In this document: one piece after another, positions 1 through 8,226 of the stretch
Layout: the number at the start of each line of letters is the position of its first letter
Numbering within the stretch: the stretch's first letter is position 1
Assembly: GCF_030412785.1 (NCBI RefSeq)
Contig: NZ_CP125295.1
Location: 4,464,001-4,528,000, forward strand
Direction: 5' to 3'
DNA: 64,000 nt
Origin: Paraburkholderia sabiae
GTDB lineage: Bacteria; Pseudomonadota; Gammaproteobacteria; Burkholderiales; Burkholderiaceae
Notes under the pieces: model-generated
Told to the model about the DNA's origin: nothing
What the model saw: only the letters and a program-made list of their open reading frames with translations
Databases searched by the model: none
Translations under genes and position numbers: made by a program

Positions 1-1982
1 GGGAATCGGTGAAGCGCCACTTCCGCGAAATGGGCGTCGATACGCAGACGATGGACTTCACGGTGGTCGGCGTCGGTGACATGTCCGGCGACGTGTTCGG
101 CAACGGCATGCTGCTGTCGCAACACATTCGCCTGATCGCTGCATTCGATCATCGTCACGTATTTCTCGATCCGAACCCCGACCCCGCGACGAGTTTCGCC
201 GAGCGTCAAAGGCTCTTCAATCTGGACCGTTCGAGCTGGGCTGACTACGACCCCGCACTGATCTCGGCGGGCGGTGGTGTGTTCGCGCGCACGGCGAAGA
301 CGATTCCGTTGTCGCAGGCCGTGCAGTCGATGCTCGGCATCAGTGCGGCTGCGTTGTCGCCTGCCGAACTGGTGCGCGCGATTCTTCAGGCGCCCGTCGA
401 TCTGCTGTACAACGGCGGCATCGGCACCTATGTGAAGGCGAGCCACGAAACGCATGCGCAGGTCGGCGACAAGACCAACGACGCCGTGCGCGTAAACGGT
501 CGCGATCTGCGCTGCAAGGTGATCGCGGAAGGCGGCAATCTCGGCTTCACGCAACATGGGCGTATCGAGTTCGCGCAGCATGGCGGCCGCATGAATACGG
601 ATGCCATCGACAATTCAGCGGGTGTCGACTGCTCGGACCACGAAGTGAACATCAAGATTCTGCTCGGTCTCGTGGTTGCGGACGGCGAGATGACGGAGAA
701 GCAGCGCAACGCGTTGCTCGCTGAAATGACGGAAGAAGTGGGCCTGCTCGTGTTGCAGGATAACTACTATCAGACGCAGGCTCTATCGATTGCGGGCCGC
801 TACGCGGCCGAACTGTTCGACGCGGAAATGCGCATGATGCGTTATCTCGAACGCGCGGGCCGCTTGAATCGCGTGATCGAATTCCTGCCTTCGGAAGATG
901 AAATCAACGAACGTCTAGCTGCAAAACAGGGTTTGACGTCGCCCGAGCGCGCGGTGCTGCTCGCGTACAGCAAGATGTGGCTCTACGACGCGCTGCTCGA
1001 ATCCGACGTGCCGGAAGATGCGCTCGTCGCGGGCATGCTCACCGAGTACTTCCCGAAGCCGCTGCGTCAGCGCTTCAGTGAGCCGATGCATCGTCATCCG
1101 CTGCGCCGCGAAATTCTCGCGACGCATCTGACGAACGCGCTCGTGAATCGTGTCGGCTGCGCGTTCGTGCACCGGATGATGGAAGAGACGGACGCGAAGC
1201 CGGGCGATATCGTGCGCGCGTGCATGATCGCGCGCGACGTGTTCGATCTGAACGACGTGTGGCGCAATATCGACGCACTCGACAATCGCGTCGCCGACGA
1301 CGTGCAGGCGCGCATGTTCGTCGAAATCACGAAGCTGCTGGAGCGTGCCGCGTTGTGGTTCCTGCGTCATCTGCAATCGGGCGAAGTGATGAACGGCGGC
1401 GTGACGGCGTTGATCGCGCGTTGCCGCGATGCCGCGCAACGGCTCGCGCCGCAATTGCCGATGCTGTTGCCTGCCGCCGAACTCGAAGCGCTGTCGGAGC
1501 GTCAGCGCGTGCTCGTCGACGCAGGTGTAGACAGCGAGCTTGCGGTGCGCGTGGCGAGCGGCGACATACCCGCTGCGCTGCTCGATATCGCGGAAGTGTC
1601 GGCGACGACGGACCGCAGTCTCGAACTCGTCGCAGGCGTGTACTTCGCTTTGAGCACGCAGCTGAATTACGGATGGATCGGCGAACGCGCCGAGTCGCTG
1701 CCGACGTCGACGCATTGGGACGTGATGGCACGTGCCGCCGCGCTCGCGGAATTGGCGCGCCTCAAGCGCGTGCTGGCTACCAGCGCGCTCACGGAAGCAC
1801 CCGAGGCGACGACGGCAGAGGGCGTCGTCGAAGCGTGGCGCGCAAAACGGGAAGACGCGCTCGCGCGTTACGCGCAGCTGCTGACGGATTTGCGTGCGGC
1901 GGGTGGCGCGAGTCTGTCGATGCTGCTCGTGATCGTGCGGGAAATGGCGACGCTCGAACGTCGCTTGATGGCGGCGACCTAG
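1..1982 (+). CDS. NAD-specific glutamate dehydrogenase, large class (C-terminal part)
   Basis: This is the C-terminal 660 residues of a very large NAD-dependent glutamate dehydrogenase, which deaminates glutamate to 2-oxoglutarate in the cytoplasm. Family members have about 1600 residues, so roughly the first 950 lie outside the window; the frame is open at the left edge with complete codons from base 3. Visible hallmarks are GVGDMSGDVFGNGML, YNGGIGTYVKAS, VIAEGGNLGFTQ and NSAGVDCSDHEVNIKIL, which form the catalytic and nucleotide-binding core. They are followed by the long helical C-terminal domain typical of the 180-kDa class. The gene ends with TAG and is followed by an intrinsic terminator. 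Family assignment is firm; the symbol varies between species, so none is given. Confidence 0.95.
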   Translation, partial: ESVKRHFREMGVDTQTMDFTVVGVGDMSGDVFGNGMLLSQHIRLIAAFDHRHVFLDPNPDPATSFAERQRLFNLDRSSWADYDPALISAGGGVFARTAKTIPLSQAVQSMLGISAAALSPAELVRAILQAPVDLLYNGGIGTYVKASHETHAQVGDKTNDAVRVNGRDLRCKVIAEGGNLGFTQHGRIEFAQHGGRMNTDAIDNSAGVDCSDHEVNIKILLGLVVADGEMTEKQRNALLAEMTEEVGLLVLQDNYYQTQALSIAGRYAAELFDAEMRMMRYLERAGRLNRVIEFLPSEDEINERLAAKQGLTSPERAVLLAYSKMWLYDALLESDVPEDALVAGMLTEYFPKPLRQRFSEPMHRHPLRREILATHLTNALVNRVGCAFVHRMMEETDAKPGDIVRACMIARDVFDLNDVWRNIDALDNRVADDVQARMFVEITKLLERAALWFLRHLQSGEVMNGGVTALIARCRDAAQRLAPQLPMLLPAAELEALSERQRVLVDAGVDSELAVRVASGDIPAALLDIAEVSATTDRSLELVAGVYFALSTQLNYGWIGERAESLPTSTHWDVMARAAALAELARLKRVLATSALTEAPEATTAEGVVEAWRAKREDALARYAQLLTDLRAAGGASLSMLLVIVREMATLERRLMAAT

Positions 1983-2003
1983 CCTGCGTGCGATGTTCGA
2001 TAC

Positions 2004-2039
2004 AACGCGCCGTTGTCGTCAAGACGATGGCGCGTTTTT
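2004..2039 (+). terminator. Intrinsic terminator after glutamate dehydrogenase
   Basis: Inverted arms AACGCGCC (2004-2011) and GGCGCGTT (2029-2036) with partial pairing of the interior, running into TTTTT. It lies 21 bases after the stop codon. Confidence 0.75.
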
Positions 2040-2118
2040 CATTGTGCGGCCCCATTCGACAGCGTCGCGGCGGATTGCCGGATAATAGCCGTTATCGACC
2101 CTCTGTCACTTCATCATC

Positions 2119-3180
2119 ATGACCGAATCCGCTGTCACATCCAACGTTCCGCGTCTCACGAGCCTGTCGCATGGCGGCGGCTGCGGCTGCAAGATCGCGC
2201 CGGGCGTGCTGTCCGATCTGCTCAAACGCAATATGCCCATGCCGTCGTTTCCCGACCTGCTGGTCGGCACGGAAACGTCGGACGATGCCGCCGTGTATCG
2301 CCTGAACGACGAGCAGGCAATCATCGCGACGACCGATTTCTTCATGCCGATCGTCGACGATCCGTACGACTTCGGCCGCATCGCTGCGACGAATGCGCTG
2401 TCCGATGTCTATGCAATGGGTGGCAAGCCGATCCTCGCGCTCGCGCTGGTCGGCATGCCGATCAACGTGCTGCCGCACGATGTGATCGCCGCTGTGCTGC
2501 GCGGCGGTGAAGACGTTTGCATGCAGGCGGGCATACCCGTGGCAGGCGGCCATTCGATCGATTCCGTCGAGCCGATCTACGGCCTCGCCGCGCTCGGCGT
2601 CGTGCATCCCAAGCGCGTGAAGCGCAATGCTTCGGCGCAAGCGGGCGACGTGCTCGTGCTCGGCAAGCCGCTAGGCGTCGGCGTGCTGTCGGCGGCGCTC
2701 AAGAAGAATCAGCTCGACGAAGCGGGCTATGCGGCGATGATCGCGGCGACGACCAAGCTCAATCGTCCGGGTGCGGATCTGGCCGCGCTCGACGGCGTGC
2801 ACGCGATGACGGACGTGACGGGCTTCGGTTTGCTCGGCCACACGCTGGAACTCGCGCGCGGCGCGCAGATGACGGCGCGTGTGCGCTACGCGGATTTGCC
2901 GTGGATCGCAGGCGTCGATGCATTCGTCGCTGCTGGCGTGTTCACGGGCGCGTCGGGCCGCAACTGGGCTTCGTATGGCGACGACATTCGACTCGCAGAT
3001 GCGCTGCCCGCCACGGCACGCACGTTGCTGACGGACCCGCAGACATCGGGCGGACTGCTGGTGTCGTGCGCGCCGTCAGCCGTTGATGACGTGCTCGCGA
3101 TCTTCCGCGCCGACGGCTTCGATCATGCGGCAGTGATCGGCGAACTGCACGACGGCGCGCCGCGTGTCGAAGTGGTATGA
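2119..3180 (+). CDS. selD: Selenide, water dikinase (selenophosphate synthase)
   Basis: SelD makes selenophosphate from selenide and ATP, the selenium donor for selenocysteine and 2-selenouridine. The 353-residue length is normal. The N-terminal motif HGGGCGCKI (residues 18-26) carries the catalytic Cys22 and Lys25, equivalent to Cys17 and Lys20 of the E. coli enzyme; this is the Cys form, not a selenocysteine form. Further conserved blocks are the Asp-rich DDAAVY and ATTDFF metal/ATP segments and TDVTGFGLLGH. No mnmH, selA or selB lies next to it in this window, so its downstream use cannot be told here. It is 42 bases from the following transporter gene and could be co-transcribed with it. 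Confidence 0.96.
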   Translation: MTESAVTSNVPRLTSLSHGGGCGCKIAPGVLSDLLKRNMPMPSFPDLLVGTETSDDAAVYRLNDEQAIIATTDFFMPIVDDPYDFGRIAATNALSDVYAMGGKPILALALVGMPINVLPHDVIAAVLRGGEDVCMQAGIPVAGGHSIDSVEPIYGLAALGVVHPKRVKRNASAQAGDVLVLGKPLGVGVLSAALKKNQLDEAGYAAMIAATTKLNRPGADLAALDGVHAMTDVTGFGLLGHTLELARGAQMTARVRYADLPWIAGVDAFVAAGVFTGASGRNWASYGDDIRLADALPATARTLLTDPQTSGGLLVSCAPSAVDDVLAIFRADGFDHAAVIGELHDGAPRVEVV

Positions 3181-3222
3181 CCGTTTATTAACGCATCCGC
3201 ATCACAACAACTCGAAGAGCCT

Positions 3223-4149
3223 ATGAAAGAAGAATCACCGAAGGCCATTTTCTACGCGCTGGCGGCGAACTTCGGCATTGCCATCTGCAAGTTCGCCGCG
3301 GCGGCGTTCACGGGCTCGGGCTCGATGTTCGCCGAAGCGATTCACTCGACAGCCGATTGCGGCAACCAGGTTCTGCTGCTGTTCGGACTCAAGCAGGCAC
3401 GCCGGCCCCCAAGCATCTTGCATCCGCTCGGCGCAGGGCGTGCGATCTACTTCTATTCGCTGATCGTCGCGCTGCTGCTGTTTTTTGTCGGCGGCGTGTT
3501 CTCGGTGTATGAGGGCATCCATCGGCTGATGGCGCATGAGCCCTTGTCGCACGCGTATATCGCGCTCGGCGTGCTGGGCGTTTCCGTCGTGCTCGAAACG
3601 TTTTCCCTGATGGGCGCGATCAGGGAAATACGCAAGACCAATCAGAACAAGTCGATGTGGCGCTGGTTTCGCGAAACGCGCGAATCGGAACTGCTCGTCG
3701 TCACGGGCGAAGATGTGGCCGCGCTGCTCGGTCTCGCGATGGCCTTCGTTGCCGTGCTGATGACGATGATCACAGGCAATCCGATGTACGACGCGTTGGG
3801 ATCGATCGGCGTCGGCGTGCTGCTGATGGTGATTGCGTATCTGGTCGCGCGCGAGGTGAAGTCGATGATCATCGGCGAATCCGCAAGCCCGGAAGTGCGG
3901 CGTGAGATCGAAGCGTATCTGCACACGCGCAAGGAAATCCGCAGCATCATCAATCTGATCACGCTGCAATGGGGGCGTCATGTGGTCGTCGCGGTGCAGG
4001 CGGAAATGATCGACTACGACAGCGGCCGCGCAATGGTGGATGCGATCAATATCGTCGAAGCGGATTTGCAGGCGAAGTTTCCGCAAGTGCGCTGGGTGTT
4101 TTTCGAGCCGGATGTGCCGAGAGTGAGAACGGAAGCTTCGCTCGATTGA
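3223..4149 (+). CDS. Cation diffusion facilitator family transporter (ZnT9-like)
   Basis: A 308-residue inner-membrane antiporter of the cation diffusion facilitator family, expected to export Zn2+ or a similar divalent metal in exchange for protons. Several hydrophobic segments are visible (about residues 10-30, 75-100, 115-135, 160-210), then a soluble C-terminal domain. HSTADCGNQ in the second segment supplies the usual His/Asp metal ligands. The equivalent HxxxD in the fifth segment reads GEDVAALLG, a variant seen in the SLC30A9-like branch, as is the block HPLGAGRAIYFYS. Metal specificity cannot be read from the sequence. It follows selD on the same strand and has its own terminator downstream. 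Confidence 0.88.
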   Translation: MKEESPKAIFYALAANFGIAICKFAAAAFTGSGSMFAEAIHSTADCGNQVLLLFGLKQARRPPSILHPLGAGRAIYFYSLIVALLLFFVGGVFSVYEGIHRLMAHEPLSHAYIALGVLGVSVVLETFSLMGAIREIRKTNQNKSMWRWFRETRESELLVVTGEDVAALLGLAMAFVAVLMTMITGNPMYDALGSIGVGVLLMVIAYLVAREVKSMIIGESASPEVRREIEAYLHTRKEIRSIINLITLQWGRHVVVAVQAEMIDYDSGRAMVDAINIVEADLQAKFPQVRWVFFEPDVPRVRTEASLD

Positions 4150-4169
4150 TCTTTGATGCGCAGCTCATA

Positions 4170-4212
4170 GGCCCGCGAAGGGTGCATTCGGTGCATCGTT
4201 CGCGGGCCTTTT
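4170..4212 (+). terminator. Intrinsic terminator after the CDF transporter
   Basis: Arms GGCCCGCGAA (4170-4179) and TTCGCGGGCC (4199-4208), followed by TTTT. A classic rho-independent structure 20 bases after the stop. Confidence 0.85.
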
Positions 4213-4400
4213 CGTTTGTGGACGTACTGCTTCGCCATTCGTTTTATGCGAATCAGCTATTCGAAGCGGTTATTCGAAGCAGCAAAGCGAATTAGCCAAT
4301 GGAAAACAATTCGATGCCACCTATACTAAGCTCCGCCCAGTTACGCGAGGGCATGCATTCCATTTCCAATCTTTTAACGCGTTTAAAGAAAGGACTTGTC

Positions 4401-5468
4401 ATGGTAACTCGCACGGTAGGCGCATTGACGGCCTTGGCATTGGCCGCATGCACGGCCATTTCGCCGCTGGCCAATGCGCAAGATGACAGCTTTGCGCAAG
4501 GCAATGGCGAATCGCACGGCCGCCAGGTCAAGGTGATGATCATTTCGATGTTCGGACCGGAAGGGCAGACGTGGCTCGACAAACTCGGTCCCTGGCAGGA
4601 CATTCCTGTTGCCGGTCTTTCGCCCGACTACCCGAACGTTCACTGCAACAAGCAGGACGTCTGCGTGATGACGACGGGCATGGGACACGCCAACGCCACC
4701 GCATCGACGATGGCGCTCGCATTCTCGCCGCGCTTCGATTTGCGGCATACGTACTTCATGGTGGCGGGCATTGCGGGCATCGATCCGATTCAGGGCACGG
4801 TGGGCTCCGCAGCGTGGGCGAAGTATCTCGTCGACTTCGGCATTCAATGGGAACTCGACGGACGCGAAATTCCCGCAGGCTGGAACACCGGCTATCTCGG
4901 CATCAACACGAAAAGCCCTACGGAAAAGCCTCCGCTCGATTACCGCACGGAAGTGTTCCAGCTGAATACGCGCCTCGCGGATACGGCTTTTGCGCTGTCG
5001 CGCGACGTCGTGCTGTCGGACAATGCGCAGGCGCAAGCGGCTCGCGCCAAATACAGCTATGCACCCGCGAATCGTGCGCCTGCCGTGATTCAGTGCGACA
5101 CGCTGGCGGGCGATACGTGGTGGTCAGGAACGAAGCTCGGCGAGCGCGCGCGCGACTGGACGAAAATTCTGACGGACAACAAGGGCGTCTATTGCACGAC
5201 GCAACAGGAAGACAACTCGACGTATGAAGCATTGAAGCGTGCGGCGAGCGTGCATCGCGTGGACTTGAATCGTATTGCCGTATTGCGCGCCGGTTCGGAT
5301 TTCGATCGTCCCTATGATGGACAGACGAGCGCCGACAACCTGCTCAACTATGCCGCGCAAGGCGGCTTCACTATCGCGCTTGAGAACCTGTACCGTGCGG
5401 GCAATCCGCTGGTGCAGGACATCGTCACGCATTGGGGCGAATGGCGTCACGGCGTGCCGCAGCGATAA
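4401..5468 (+). CDS. Purine nucleoside permease-like (NUP family) secreted protein
   Basis: A protein of about 355 residues resembling the purine nucleoside permease family first known from fungi, whose fold is related to nucleoside phosphorylases. I chose the ATG at 4401: it follows AAAGGA with good spacing and opens a signal peptide (MVTRTVGALTALALAACTAI, cleavage near ANA-QD). An upstream in-frame ATG at 4299 would bury that signal. Family-like segments are MIISMFGPEGQTW, TTGMGHANA and VAGIAGIDP near the N-terminus and the C-terminal GSDFDRPYDGQTSADNL. The signal peptide points to the periplasm or an anchored location (the Cys in ALAACTAI could be a lipobox). Nucleoside binding or cleavage is inferred from the family only. 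Confidence 0.82.
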   Translation: MVTRTVGALTALALAACTAISPLANAQDDSFAQGNGESHGRQVKVMIISMFGPEGQTWLDKLGPWQDIPVAGLSPDYPNVHCNKQDVCVMTTGMGHANATASTMALAFSPRFDLRHTYFMVAGIAGIDPIQGTVGSAAWAKYLVDFGIQWELDGREIPAGWNTGYLGINTKSPTEKPPLDYRTEVFQLNTRLADTAFALSRDVVLSDNAQAQAARAKYSYAPANRAPAVIQCDTLAGDTWWSGTKLGERARDWTKILTDNKGVYCTTQQEDNSTYEALKRAASVHRVDLNRIAVLRAGSDFDRPYDGQTSADNLLNYAAQGGFTIALENLYRAGNPLVQDIVTHWGEWRHGVPQR

Positions 5469-5477
5469 CAATGCAAA

Positions 5478-5506
5478 GCGCTCAATCGCGCAAAGCGATT
5501 GAGCGC
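5478..5506. terminator. Bidirectional hairpin terminator
   Basis: A perfect 12-bp stem, GCGCTCAATCGC (5478-5489) and GCGATTGAGCGC (5495-5506), with a 5-base loop, flanked by short A/T stretches on both sides. It separates the NUP-family gene from the convergent minus-strand genes. Confidence 0.75.
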
Positions 5507-5536
5507 CATTTGCTAAAGCTGTGTGTTGCGCAATGC

Positions 5537-5605
5537 TTAATGCGAACGATAAGGCGTCCAGACGGGAATGTCGGATGCCCAGTCATCGAGTTCCGATGGG
5601 CTCAT
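5537..5605 (-). CDS. Possible 22-residue peptide
   Basis: A tiny minus-strand frame reading MSPSELDDWASDIPVWTPYR plus SH, then TAA. GAAGGAG lies seven bases before its ATG, an excellent ribosome binding site, and the frame starts 32 bases after the stop of the DUF4148 gene, so the two could share a transcript. A hairpin terminator follows. The peptide is acidic and aromatic with no membrane segment. I do not recognise it. The strong start signal is the main argument that it is translated; chance is the alternative. Confidence 0.42.
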   Translation of the reverse strand: MSPSELDDWASDIPVWTPYRSH

Positions 5606-5637
5606 GTTCGACTCCTTCGATAAAGATGAAATGACGC

Positions 5638-5946
5638 TTACTGGCTGCGCGCAACGCGCACTTTGCCATCGCTTTGCGCGTCGAGGCGCTCGGCTTGCGT
5701 GCGGCCAATCAGGCCTTGTTCCGGATACGACGTCTTGTTCAGCGAAGGCAACGTGCCGTCGCGATACGCATCGGCTTCTTCCGCACGCACTTCTGCGCGC
5801 GTTTTCGGCGCCGAGGCGCTAGCCGAGTGTTGCCACCATTGATCGTTATACGATCCTGCGCGGCCGATGCCACCACCGCCGCCGGCAAACGCCGGTGCGC
5901 TGACGAGCAGCGAGAGAACGAGACCTGCCAGCAGATTGCGCTTCAT
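5638..5946 (-). CDS. DUF4148 domain small exported protein
   Basis: A 102-residue protein with a signal peptide (MKRNLLAGLVLSLLVSAPAF, cut after AFA), a short Gly-rich stretch and the block KTRAEVRAEEADAYRDGTLP that marks the DUF4148 family, abundant in Burkholderiales. It is expected in the periplasm. Function is unknown for the family; in this genus many paralogues are scattered around the genome as single genes. The next minus-strand frame, only 32 bases downstream, is the possible 22-residue peptide. The region upstream (5947-6137) contains no other gene I can support. Confidence 0.85.
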   Translation of the reverse strand: MKRNLLAGLVLSLLVSAPAFAGGGGGIGRAGSYNDQWWQHSASASAPKTRAEVRAEEADAYRDGTLPSLNKTSYPEQGLIGRTQAERLDAQSDGKVRVARSQ

Positions 5947-6137
5947 GATTCACTCCTGTCGATTCGAATTCATTTGCAGCGTCGTGATGGTCCGGCGCTG
6001 CGACAGGGTGAAATGTAGGCTTTGACGTGCGGGCGATAAACCCGACTTTCGTGAAATGAATTGTCGCAATTTCAGAACAATCGCGGCGCGGTGCCGCGAT
6101 CGTCCTTTTGCCTAAAAGCCTTTAAAGCAATATGGCA

Positions 6138-7142
6138 TTAAGCAACCCACTCGGCCATTACGGGCGTATTGAGTTCGGGCGCCGACTCTTTCTGCTCGAA
6201 TGTGCGTTGCGTGCAGGTCTTGTCGAGGCTTGCGCGGCCGCTCAATAGCGGACAACGGTCGAAGATCTCCGCAATCCAGTCGACGAACACGCGCACTTTC
6301 GAAGAAAGATGCCGGCTATGCGGATACACCGCGGAAATGGGCATGGGCAGCGGCTTCAGGTCGGGCAGCACTTCGACGAGCTGGCCCGAACGCAGATGCG
6401 GCAGCACCATGAAGAGCGGCGGCTGGATCAGGCCGAAGCCTTCGACGCCGCACGTCACGTACGCATCCGCGTCGTTGACGGACACCACGCCCTTCATTTT
6501 CACCTCGACTTCCTTGCCGTCGACGAGAAACGACCAGTCCATGACGCGGCCCGTACGGCTCGAAAAATAATTGACCGCCTTGTGCTGTTCGAGATCTTCG
6601 ATCGTCTGCGGAATGCCGGCGCGCTCAATATATGCAGGCGCCGCGCACGATACGCCTTCGAATAACCCTATTCTGCGTGCGACCAATGACGAATCCTGCA
6701 GCGCGCCCACGCGCACCACGCAATCGACGCCTTCCTGCAGCAGATCGACGGGGCGATCGGACAGTCCGAGTTGCAGATCGATATCCGGATACTTCGTATG
6801 GAATTCGCACAATGCGGGAATGACGAGCAGACGTCCGATCGATCCCGGCATATCCACGCGCAGCTTGCCGCTCGGCTTCTTGTTGCCGCTCTGGAAACTC
6901 GCTTCCGTCTCTTCGACGTCCGCAAGAATGCGAACGCAGCGCTCGTAATACGCAGCGCCGTCGGGCGTCAGCGACAGACGGCGCGTCGTGCGGTGCAAGA
7001 GGCGCGTGCCGAGAAACGCTTCGAGATTCTGGATGATCGTCGTGACGGATGCGCGGGGAAGATCGAGCGTTTCCGCAGCCCGGGTGAAGCTGTTCGTGTC
7101 GACGACCCGGGTGAACACTTGCATGGCCTGGAGCCGGTCCAT
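6138..7142 (-). CDS. ceoR: LysR-type regulator of the efflux operon (CeoR/BpeT-like)
   Basis: A 334-residue LysR-type transcription factor. The start at 7142 (MDRLQAMQVFTRVV) follows GGAGG; a longer frame begins nine codons upstream but lacks that site. The N-terminal winged helix-turn-helix covers roughly residues 1-60 (SFTRAAETLDLPRASVTTII), followed by the two-lobed effector domain. It is transcribed away from llpE-RND genes, exactly the arrangement of ceoR in B. cenocepacia and bpeT in B. pseudomallei, whose products activate the efflux operon in response to small aromatic effectors. Assignment as the local regulator is inferred from that synteny. The C-terminal tail after residue 295 is longer than in many LysR proteins and is low in conservation signals. 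Confidence 0.85.
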   Translation of the reverse strand: MDRLQAMQVFTRVVDTNSFTRAAETLDLPRASVTTIIQNLEAFLGTRLLHRTTRRLSLTPDGAAYYERCVRILADVEETEASFQSGNKKPSGKLRVDMPGSIGRLLVIPALCEFHTKYPDIDLQLGLSDRPVDLLQEGVDCVVRVGALQDSSLVARRIGLFEGVSCAAPAYIERAGIPQTIEDLEQHKAVNYFSSRTGRVMDWSFLVDGKEVEVKMKGVVSVNDADAYVTCGVEGFGLIQPPLFMVLPHLRSGQLVEVLPDLKPLPMPISAVYPHSRHLSSKVRVFVDWIAEIFDRCPLLSGRASLDKTCTQRTFEQKESAPELNTPVMAEWVA

Positions 7143-7212
7143 TGCAAACCTCCGAAAGAGCCGGAGCACTGTGAAGCATCCGCTTTAGCCCGCTAACGCC
7201 GACTGGAGGCGG

Positions 7213-7248
7213 CGAATAAAGGCATTCGATTGTTCAGGTGCACCGAAT
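7213..7248. promoter_or_regulatory. Possible LysR operator between ceoR and llpE
   Basis: The divergent intergenic region carries CGAAT (7213-7217), ATTCG (7224-7228) and CGAAT (7244-7248), giving two overlapping inverted pairs with spacers of 6 and 15 bases. Such interrupted dyads between a LysR gene and its target are typical operator positions. No start site can be fixed from sequence. Confidence 0.4.
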
Positions 7249-7337
7249 TGTGTTGCCGGATTATAGGCATTTATTTGGAAGTCTGCTGGTCCCACAATTC
7301 GCACCATTCGATAGCTTCGCGCATTGCGCTGTTCGAC

Positions 7338-8192
7338 ATGGATGCATTCAACCCGCGCCACACCTTTGTCCCGCCCGGCACAAGCCTCGGCGAAAACGCT
7401 GCATTGCTCGACGTCACCGACGTTCGGGTCGAAGGCTACGCGCAGGACATCACATTGCGCCTTTACCGGCGGGCTGCCGCGAAGAGCGGTCTGCCGATCC
7501 TGCTCTATTTTCACGGCGGAGGGTTCGTGCGCGGCTCGATCGAGGAAGCCGATTACGCCGCGCGTTACTTCGCGCAGCACACGCCGGCGCTGGTCGTGTC
7601 GGTCGGCTATTCGCTCGCGCCGCAGTTTCCGTTTCCCGCCGCGCCCGAAGACGCACATCGGGCGGCGCTGTGGGTGCAGACTCGCGCACGAGCGTTCGGC
7701 GGCAACACGAAAAAGATCGGCGTAGCGGGCCACGATGCGGGTGGCTCGCTCGCGAATTGTCTTGCGTTCATCGGCCGCGATCGCGGGGATGTGCGGATCG
7801 AAGCGCAAGCATTGTTCGGACCGATGCTCGATCCGAGCCTCACGCGTCTCGGCGACGAGAAGCGTTTGAGCTCGGACATCACGGCAAGCGAATGCGCGGC
7901 GTGTTATCGCGCGTATCTGCCGCAGGCTGCGCAACGGATGCATCCGTATGCGGCGCCGCTCGAATCGGTACGGCTCAAAGGCTTGCCCGCGACATTGATT
8001 GCCACCGCGCAAAACGACGTGCTGCACGTCGAAGCGGAGAAGTACGCGAGCAATCTGATCGACGCGGGCGTGCAGACGCAGGTAGTCCGATATCCGAGCG
8101 TGTCGCACGCGGCGCTGGCCAATCATCCGGCCGCGTTGCTCGAGGCGGTTCGATTTTTCCAGTGGCGCTTCGACGAGCGTGCACTCCGATAA
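7338..8192 (+). CDS. llpE: LlpE-like alpha/beta hydrolase of the efflux operon, Asp in place of nucleophile Ser
   Basis: A 284-residue alpha/beta hydrolase of the hormone-sensitive-lipase type, matching by position the lipase-like llpE gene of the ceo and bpeEF operons. The ATG at 7338 (MDAFNPRHTFVPPG) is the likely start; the upstream extension looks untranslated. The oxyanion motif HGGGFVRGS is intact. The nucleophile elbow, normally GDSAGG, reads GHDAGGS here, so Asp replaces Ser. The acid (ATAQNDVLHVEAEKY) and base (YPSVSHAAL) of the triad are present. An Asp nucleophile is normal in haloalkane dehalogenases and epoxide hydrolases but not in this branch. The protein lacks a signal peptide. 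Its role beside a drug pump is not established, and hydrolase activity is uncertain. Confidence 0.82.
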   Translation: MDAFNPRHTFVPPGTSLGENAALLDVTDVRVEGYAQDITLRLYRRAAAKSGLPILLYFHGGGFVRGSIEEADYAARYFAQHTPALVVSVGYSLAPQFPFPAAPEDAHRAALWVQTRARAFGGNTKKIGVAGHDAGGSLANCLAFIGRDRGDVRIEAQALFGPMLDPSLTRLGDEKRLSSDITASECAACYRAYLPQAAQRMHPYAAPLESVRLKGLPATLIATAQNDVLHVEAEKYASNLIDAGVQTQVVRYPSVSHAALANHPAALLEAVRFFQWRFDERALR

Positions 8193-8226
8193 ACAAACTT
8201 CTATTAACTAAATTCCGGAGTCTGTC

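Noticed and set aside
1220..2122. Long Arg-rich frames overlapping glutamate dehydrogenase
   Set aside because: Arg/Ala/Gly-biased composition typical of alternative frames in high-GC genes, and no start signal.
4299..4400. Upstream ATG as start of the NUP-family protein
   Set aside because: It would put 34 residues before a clear signal peptide; the ATG at 4401 has AAAGGA at good spacing.
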